From Polyporus tsugae (Eukaryota > Basidiomycota > Agaricomycetes > Polyporales > Polyporaceae): 64,000 nt of DNA. Shown one piece after another: positions 56,944 through 64,000 of the stretch; the first letter of the stretch is position 1, and each line of letters begins with the position of its first letter. The position numbers and the translations under genes are program-made. The notes beneath the pieces were generated by a model. The model had not been told where the DNA came from and searched no databases. It worked only from the letters and a program-made list of their open reading frames with translations. The DNA is taken from assembly GCA_024305745.1 (NCBI GenBank), contig JAHRBS010000008.1:434001-498000 (forward strand), given 5' to 3'.

Positions 56944-57844
56944 TCAGACGCTGTTGCTCGTGTAGGATCCGACCATGCTGTTCTGGAACATGTCGAACAT
57001 AGGTGGAACCAGTGTCAACGGGTTCGTGAAGCACGGGAGTGCGGCGGAGGGCATCCTAGTTGGCTCCTCACCTGGTGTGAGAGAAGAGAGCTGGCATTAG
57101 AACGTGTGTGGTTTCACGGATAGCACTCGCAATGCCTACCAGCGATGATGACCTTCCTGGCGCGCCGCCCCCCCTTTGGAGGAGGATACACACATGATGC
57201 GTCGATCCCGCGCTTCGTGCATCGCCCGCACGGGCGGCCTTGATCGCAAGTCTTGTGCGCGTCGCTGCAAGGGCAGCACTGCATATGTATCAGTACGCCG
57301 AATAAATGTCCGAAATTTACCGTCCTGGACACGACGACTCACCGCAGCTTTGGAGCGCTTCCCGTGAGGTTTCCGCGGCTGGCCCGCGCCTTCCGTTGTC
57401 GCTACTGCCTTCAGCGCCGCGCGTTCCGGAGCTTGACCGTCTCGAGATGGTATGTCAATCGTCCGTATGACCTCTGCTTCGACCGCGCTAGTCGAAGGCA
57501 CGAAGAGGTGCTCAGTAACGGGACCGCTGGGCTGAACCGGGCCTTCAAGCTGACGTATCAGGCCTATAATGCAGACGAGGGTTACAGTCAGCGATGCCCT
57601 AGATCTATTAAGTCGGGGGTGACGCACTCAAGTAGTCAGAGAGGTGCATGGTCACGAACGGACCCGTGTTCGTGGCGAAGAGAGGATCGGGAGAGGCGGT
57701 CACGGTGTTCATTCTGGACATCACGGGGCAGTGACCGTATTGCGCCTTATGGATGGGGACTCCGTGGAGGGTTTCGTTCGAAATGGTGGGATAATGGGAG
57801 TTGTCGATGCTATCGTAAGGGTGATACGAAGAACCGTGGTTCAT
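56944..57844 (-). CDS. Zn2Cys6 regulator, family member 3
   Basis: Exons 57844-57628, 57563-57343, 57278-57140 and 57071-56944 give 234 residues; phases agree. M-N-H start as in member 2; exon 1 ends G-P-F-V-T-M-H-L-S-D-Y-L; exon 2 starts L-I-R-Q-L. Exon 3 is again 139 nt and encodes C-C-P-C-x6-C-D-Q-G-R-P-C-G-R-C-x8-C-V-Y-P-P-P, then R-R-A-R-K. The cluster is nearly identical to member 2, while exon 2 is strongly diverged (mostly Val, Glu, Ala, Pro). Exon 4 ends with M-F-D-M-F-Q-N-S-M-V. The extra Cys in C-C-P-C does not change the ligand set. Confidence 0.88.
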
Positions 57845-57913
57845 TGTGTACTAGCTGGGAGTGTGGCGAAATTTGTGGCGTTCGGGGGGACGCTATGTTG
57901 AACATACAGGTGA

Positions 57914-57920
57914 ATTTATA
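57914..57920 (-). promoter_or_regulatory. TATA box, Zn2Cys6 member 3
   Basis: TATAAAT on the minus strand, about 70 bp before the ATG at 57844. Confidence 0.5.
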
Positions 57921-60269
57921 GCAGCAGATGCGATCAGTGTTCATGGTGTTACACTGACCTCCCTTCGTCACTCTAAAAAAACCTATTGTTACGCCTCATC
58001 CTCAGGCCTCAGGGCCCAGGGCCCATGCGGCTCGTATGCTTGTACTCAAAAGTTTCCGGAAGATCATACCCTACCCCTGAAATCCTGACATCCTATTCAA
58101 TGCCCCACTGCGAATGCGGATCTTTTGGAGAAGATTGCCAATGTCACCGGGGCCAACACGACGCCTCGATGCGGGCATCGCTGTCGGTCCGGCTGCTGTG
58201 CTGGTATTAGGTTTGACCACCTGTAGTAGCCCCCAGATAGCATCATAAGGCGCGCAGCAACTCGGTTTGGTACGGGATAATCCAAACTAGACCTATATGC
58301 CCATGGTGGTACTGGTATTCCCTTGCTGAGAGGCCGCCGAGGCTACATCCTTCTCAGGTTGTAATGGATCCGATCGCAAGCAGTACCGCATCTCTCGTAA
58401 GTTGACCACCAGCCCTGTACCCAGCTGGCGAATTACGAGACGCATATCGAATTCGGACGGGGCTCGGGATGGAGTGGCTAGAGCTTACAGACTCATCGGG
58501 TCATTTGTGTTCCAAATCGGAAGTTTTAAATTGGCGTACCGTATTGCTGTCCCGTGTAGGAGATAAGAGACCCGGCGGCGACAACCAGTGCTACTCGGGC
58601 TGCTCCGAGCGCGAGGGTTCTTGCCAATCTGTCCGCGAAGTCCATCCGCTGCTTTATGAAGACCTTACAGATACTAGTGGACAGTGACTCGTGAGATACT
58701 AAGGGCGTGCGCATGGCGGGCTACAGGGGGCTGACCTTTAGATGCTTTCTCATGACTGGTGAACTGTTGGCCGCACGACATACATCCCATGAACATTGGC
58801 GATGTGCTCGGCAACAGGCAGCGTATTCAGGGCGTACTGGCGGAGAGGGAGGGAGAGAAGCAACTGTCCACCAGGCACGGATTGAACGTGGGAAAGTCAT
58901 TCGCCAGCGTCTGACCAACCTTTTCGGCCTCGGCCCTCTTTCGGCTCTTTCCCACCCTTTCCCAATTCGACCCTCCCAGCTGAGCTTGCTCGACGTCCGA
59001 TTCGGCGAGCGCAGAATCCCAGTGTTTCTCGATTTTTTGGAACCCAGACTTAGAGCCCGCTTCCTCGATCTCACAGGATGAGTGCCACTGTCTTGCGTGC
59101 TGCTTTCATCGCTCCGCATACTCCAATTCTGAGTTGGGGTACGTCACGTCTTCGTCCCATCCTTCAGCTTAATGTTGACGATGCGTACACAGCTAGCGGA
59201 AATTGTCTTCACCTACGACGGTCGCGCGTTATACTTGGACATTGATGGTCATCATATCTGTGCATTGTCTACTGTTGTCTGTGGTGGCATGTGTGAATTC
59301 TATGGTGAGTCCTTCATTCGTGTCGACGACACCATGCAGCCCAAGGACCAATCCATTCTTACCAAGAATATGCAGTCAATCCTGCATCCTTTTGCGTACC
59401 ACCAGGTCCCGATGCTATTGGCTTTTTCCATCGGCCAAATCTCGTTCATCGCGGCCACAGAGAACAGAGTTTGACGGTCCAGGGCCGCCAGAACTATTGC
59501 AACTTGAACGTGTGGTGGTACGGGCACCTCCTCTCCAACGTCTTCCCGCCGTCGTGCTTTTTCAGTCGCGATCCCAGTACTTTTCCAAGGCACTATTTGT
59601 GACGTACGTCGCCCATTGGTACCGACGTGAGTATATTCAACTCTAATCTCTTCGTTGGCGAACGACACAATGTCGAACATCCTGCCTTGGCTGCTCCATC
59701 CCGCACCACACATTTGATCTGCGGAATGCGCCCAGACTGTACAGAGTCGCTCTCGGACGAGAACGTGTCGTGCGCTTTCGATCCTCGACACCGTGGATCA
59801 GGAAATGCTTTCTCGAATTCCGGGCAACTTGACCAGCAGGTCATGGGGCAAAGGTGCTGTAACGCAATTCCAGGGCTACAGCATCTCCAGGCTCTTTGCC
59901 CTCTCAATATTCTGATGAATAGTTGTACTCATACGCGTTTAGTTATCCAGAATGAAGCTAGCTTCACTCGTGTAACATTTTGCGATCCTGGGCTCATCGC
60001 CGGCCCTTCCTATCCTTCCCCTGCTATCTTGGCGAGCCGCAGCGAGAACACAGGCCCACACGGTGTACCGTCACAGCGACCGCCAACTTGCACAGGTACC
60101 AGCACGTGATCCGACTCTCCAGAATGCCTTTGGCGGAGGGCGGTCGAAGCTTCTCGAAGGACCCAGGATCCGGTCCCAGAAAGGAAGTATACAACAGCGC
60201 CATTTCATCAGGCCCGTGCGACCTTGTTTCTCCCCTCTTTCTGGCGCACTTATAATCCTCCCCATCGAC
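57921..60269. other. Intergenic between Zn2Cys6 members 3 and 4
   Basis: About 2.3 kb. A possible spliced frame begins near 59079 (M-S-A-T-V-L-R-A-A-F) with splice-like signals to 59172 and beyond, but the predicted exons change frame and match nothing I know. Nothing else is supported. Confidence 0.35.
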
Positions 60270-61173
60270 ATGACTCAACCTTTCAACCACATGCCCCACA
60301 TGAACCCGACCCGCGGGATGCCACCGCACGAGGAGGAGACGTACATGCTCTTGCCCTCACAGGCGTCGGGACGTCTCCCCATCGTTCCGACACAGTTCCC
60401 CAACGTGTATGCGACACAGCCCACGCCGGTGTTCGACGGCCCCGTCGTCGTGATGCCCGTATCACACTATCTAGGTGCCACGACTTCGTCTTTGTGCGCC
60501 CACCACGCTGAGCAACACCGTCCGTTTCAGGCCTCCTAGGATTGTCGGGGACCTCCGCAGTTCCACCCGCTGCACCTATCCCTGCGGCGTCACCTTTCCA
60601 GTACTCCTCTAGCAGCGCATGTCCTGGCGCTACGCTTGCTGCGGAGTCCAGAGCCGCGGACTCAATAGGACCCGGCCCCGAACCAACATCACCTGCCGAC
60701 GTCGGTGCACCCGCCCCGTCGCGACGGAAAGTCAACGTCGCTGTAAGTCGGCGACTCGGGGAGCCTGCCGTCGCTTACATAACTTTGCAGTGCAACAACT
60801 GCCACGAGTCCAGGAAACCTTGCAATAACGGCCGTCCTTGCCAACGCTGTATAAAGCGAGGCCTGAGCTCAAGCTGCGTCAACCATAGACGGAAACGGAG
60901 GGCGCCGCCTCTACACAAACTGGGTGGCAGTAGCGCGGGCGCGTCTTCGATGACCACGTCGCATAGCAGTTCACGGCTAGGTTCGTTCTCTTCTGTCGAT
61001 TTTATTAACGGCATTTATTAACGTGTCGCTGTCTCATTGCAGCCGCGGGGCAGTCAGTATCATTAGGGAGTAGTTCGGTGTTTACTTTCCCTCCACCAAC
61101 ATCACATCCCTTCAGCTCGTCAACACCAGACGAGAACGTCTTCGACAGCTCGTATATCTACGGTACACTATGA
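60270..61173 (+). CDS. Zn2Cys6 regulator, family member 4
   Basis: Exons 60270-60474, 60531-60742, 60791-60980 and 61043-61173 give 245 residues; phases are the same as in the other three members (1, 0, 1). The exon 1 end is diverged: G-P-V-V-V-M-P-V-S-H-Y-L-G. Exon 3 encodes C-N-N-C-x6-C-N-N-G-R-P-C-Q-R-C-I-K-R-G-L-x3-C, very close to the Ert1/Rds2 consensus. Exon 4 is Ser/Pro-rich and ends Y-I-Y-G-T-L. TATAAT lies only about 20 bp before the first ATG, so translation may really begin at one of the later Met codons (60291, 60300 or 60318). Confidence 0.85.
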
Positions 61174-61599
61174 GGGTATGTACGATGTGTTGTGATTGTG
61201 CATTTCGCTGCTGCAGCGGCGCGGTGGTGCTTTGGTCTCGTCGCCATGGTGATGTGTACGAGGTTCCTTGTAGTATCTTATCTCGCTAGGCATGCCCTAG
61301 GATTATTCGACAGCGTCATGTGAGTGAATACATATACTCAAGAGTGCGATATTCCGGTCGTGGAGGCTCTCCGTCGTCGTAATATGTCCAAAGAAGTCGA
61401 TCTTCAGAAGAAGTCTAATCTACAATGTAGTCAGTCGAGCAGCAAGCGTCAAGCATTGCAAATCAACCATTTGTCGCCGCCGTCGCCGTCGTCGTGCTCG
61501 CTAGTCGTCACCTTTTGCCCCTCCAGCCCGCTCATCGGTGTCCTCAATCCTCACATCCACCAGGCCCCCTTCCTTCTCCTCCCCCTTCTTCTCATCCGG

Positions 61600-62770
61600 C
61601 TCGCCCTCACCCCGCCCTGAGGCTTTCGCTACTCCACGTCCCTTGCGATGCGCCGCTTTCCTTGCGCTTCGCGACGACGTCTGGATGGTCTGGAGAGTCG
61701 CAGTCTTCGAGCTGCGCCAGGATCCGGGCGCCTTCCTCCTCGCGGCCGTGTGCCATGCACCACCGTGCGCTGTCGGGGAGAACGAGCACCTGAAGTAGCA
61801 GACACAACGCGAAGAAGGCTTGGAAGTCGATGGGCAGCCGCCATTGAGAGGGGCCACTGACGAAGGAGATGCCGTAATCTAGCCAGTACACCTACACGGG
61901 GACGGAAATGAACTGCTTGGCGAAGGGACAATGGGCGAGGAAAACTCACGATGACCAGACCGATGATCGTTACCGTCGAGTTCAAGCAGACTAAAGCTCT
62001 TCTAACCGTGTGCCGCCGCATGTCTCGCTCTGGTAGACGGGGATAGACGAAGAGTTGAATCCGTTTCCCTGGAGGAAAAAGGCGCTGTCAGCTTGCAAGG
62101 CCACCTGAGCAAATGTAGCAGGGATTTCCCTACGATTCCGGTGACGATTCACCCAACGTATAGCTGAGTCAAAGTGGTAGAACTCGTGAGAATCGCCTGA
62201 GGATAGATGATAAGCCTTACATTCGTCTCGCATCGGCGAAGAACACACCGTTCCAACGAGCATGGTAGACGCACCGGCCATGATCATCCGCTTCCGCCCT
62301 ATGCTCTCTCCCCAAAAGAACGTCACTAAGCTGCCAATTGCGCATCCAATATCCTATATCGGGCGGTACGCAAGTGAGTATGATAAGGTGCCCACATCAC
62401 CTCTTGACGCACATAGATAGCCACATGTGCGGATATCAGCGTGGATCCACAAGGAGTTAAACAATTTGGGACGCACTATGGTCCCCTGTGTGGTGGGATT
62501 GAGGTGTCCAAAGTCTCGCCCGAACTGGTTGTCCGCACCGATCTTTCCGGGGCAGGTCAATAAGAGAGCACGAGAAGACAGCCAGGAGGTGCGCTTACGA
62601 TGCCAGACATAACCCCCTGGTCGTATCCTAACAGGAGGAAGCCCTGACAGTAACATGCTACGCATATATGCGCATTAGCGGTCCGTATGGTGCTCGAGGG
62701 GAAGGAAGACGCGCCGGTGATAGCCCAAACCAGGTATTTCCCTCTCAGCGGGATGATCCACGCCGCATAT
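61600..62770 (-). pseudogene. Sugar transporter (MFS), N-terminal half only
   Basis: Segments in order on the minus strand are G-K-Y-L-V-W (about 62745), G-F-L-L-L-G-Y-D-Q-G-V-M-S-G-I (about 62640), F-G-R-D-F-G-H-L-N-P-T-T-Q-G-T-I (about 62520), D-I-G-C-A-I-G-S-L-V-T-F-F-W-G-E and G-R-K-R-M-I-M-A-G (about 62340-62270), A-D-S-A-F-F-L-Q-G-N-G-F-N (about 62070), Y-W-L-D-Y-G-I-S-F with W-R-L-P-I-D-F-Q-A-F-F-A (about 61890-61810) and L-P-D-S-A-R-W (about 61775). These are helices 1-6 of fungal hexose/quinate-type permeases. A clear ATG is missing before G-K-Y-L, and after the central loop (near 61640) the expected E-I-x-x-x-I and helices 7-12 are absent. Probably a truncated gene; exon borders are not all resolved. 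Confidence 0.65.
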
Positions 62771-63418
62771 CGATTCTCGGGCAAGGGTGTTTCACACACC
62801 TGGCGAACCGGCAGCTAAGAGAGAGTCGAGTGCGAGAAGTCGCGCACGCACGCAGGTCCTCTTAGCCCCGCAGATGAATGTGAACTATATACCCCCGCAC
62901 GTCCGATTCTCGACAACGCAACGCCCATCGGGCATACGTACAGGCGCAGTCCACTTGAAGTCATCTGTTCCCCGCAAAGCATCGCGCTGGTCAGCCGGCC
63001 GGGAACTGTCACCCAGTTGCTCTGAAAGAACGTCAGATGGCCCCGGGAAGCAGAGACCTCTGGGGTGTGGGGTAGTGCGGGGAACATCCCGGCGGTCAGC
63101 AGTGGATTCTGAAGGGTTATCAGAATCTAGAAGCGGTACGGTAAGTCGCAGGAAATGGGACACTTCCCGAGCAATTAATGACCGTATCGGCCATAAGGCT
63201 TGATGAGTCTCGGCGGTGTCAAACTGACCATTGGGTGCCGAACTGTCTCATTGCAATTCCTACAGACTCGAAGACTAAAAAAAAGCTTGAAATAACGATT
63301 AGCGGGGTAGCTCATGTTCCTTCAAGTGCGAAAAGAAGCGCACCTCGAGGTGATCCCTTACTATACCAACGTCATGACATATGCGCATCGCGGTCTCAGA
63401 CGTTTTACGTCTTGAGCC
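62771..63418. other. Intergenic, no gene supported
   Basis: Frames of up to 138 codons (62787-63203) without motifs between the transporter remnant and the esterase. Confidence 0.4.
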
Positions 63419-64000
63419 TTAGGTCTCGCCAGGGAGCGTCGTCCGCAGGCGCATATACTCGTCCCACTTCGTGTCCTCCACCTCGCGAATGTCCTTATCT
63501 TCGGTCAACACCACGATAGTCTTCAGCGCTAAGACATCTCCAGCCTCAGCGCGCTTGACGTTCTCCGTGATGACGAACAGCCAGTTGCGGGCAACAGTCG
63601 ATTGGTCGTGTTTGAGGATGGGCAGCCTCAGCGCCCACAGAGCGCGGTCGGTTGCATGGGTCACGTAGTCTGGAGCTCAACTCCATCAGGCCACAGAACT
63701 TCTCCACAGCTGAAAATAAATAGAACGCACCTAACGGTCGCAGCTGCTCTGGAGTCCACCTAATCGCATACCTCACCACCGGGTACCCAGTGGCGAGCAT
63801 GTCCCTCGCGAACAGCCGCACAGGAAGGTAGACCTGCCCCTCGCTCAGCACCTCCCCAAACAGCCGCTCGAGCTCCCCCGGCGTCCTCTCGCCCAAGGGC
63901 TTTCCCCCGCTCTCCCCAAGATACACATCCAGCATCTTCTTAACCATGTCCTTCCTGTAGTACCTCTCCAGATTCCTGTGCAGCTCGTCCACGCTCGCAA
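63419..64000 (-). CDS. Type-B carboxylesterase/lipase-like, C-terminal part (5' end beyond window)
   Basis: Two exons visible: to 63731 from beyond 64000, and 63669-63419; the phase-1 junction gives R-P-L-D-Y-V-T-H-A-T-D. Recognisable C-terminal features of fungal COesterase-family proteins are V-Y-L-P-V-R-L-F-A-R-D, V-V-R-Y-A-I-R-W-T-P, and H-A-T-D-R-A-L-W-A-L-R, where the His is at the place of the family's catalytic His. The end is E-D-T-K-W-D-E-Y-M-R-L-R, with a stop at 63421-63419. The nucleophile region would be outside the window, so activity cannot be judged. Confidence 0.75.

Overview
The window is nuclear DNA from a filamentous basidiomycete, most likely an Agaricomycete (Polyporales would fit; this is inference). 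Genes are split by many 45-75 nt GT-AG introns and lie close together on both strands. The families point the same way: a class I hydrophobin, DUF6534 membrane proteins, a DUF6593 protein, an F-box/WD40 protein, MYND and C2H2 finger proteins, and small Zn2Cys6 regulators. No rRNA, tRNA, CRISPR array or prokaryotic operon structure was found. Gene models were built by hand from translated frames, splice signals and phase checks.

Layout. 1-11.3 kb holds a direct duplication of a divergent pair (DUF6534 membrane protein on the minus strand, alpha/beta hydrolase on the plus strand). The right-hand hydrolase is intact and the left-hand one has decayed. Inserted in this region is one arm (about 2.9-7.0 kb) of a roughly 4 kb inverted duplication; the other arm is at about 24.1-28.1 kb. 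Each arm carries an F-box/WD40 gene: frameshifted in the left arm, intact in the right. The right arm also contains the start of a complete MYND gene, of which the left arm keeps only a broken fragment.

11.4-22.6 kb is housekeeping-like: a 14-exon kelch protein (Kel3/KLHDC4 type), a hydrophobin, a DUF6593 protein, the CAAX protease RCE1 and a basic hypothetical protein. 28.4-36.9 kb carries two paralogous C2H2 finger genes and two paralogous coiled-coil genes that share a strictly spaced C-x10-C-x10-C-x2-H motif. Between them lies a dead zinc-type enoyl reductase with three stop codons. 37.1-42.0 kb is gene-poor. 42.0-48.9 kb holds a Ser/Pro-rich protein, a stand-alone MetE C-domain methyltransferase, and a third coiled-coil protein in which the CCCH motif occurs twice.

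50.9-61.2 kb is a local family of four Zn2Cys6 genes with the same four-exon structure and a shared N-terminal G-P-x-V-x-x-x-x-S-x-Y motif. A roughly 360 bp foldback MITE with TA target duplications lies between the first and second. The right end holds half of a sugar transporter and the 3' part of a type-B carboxylesterase cut by the window edge.

The dominant theme is local duplication followed by decay or diversification, largely of DNA-binding or zinc-binding proteins. The Zn2Cys6 family and the CCCH-motif family are the least conventional parts.
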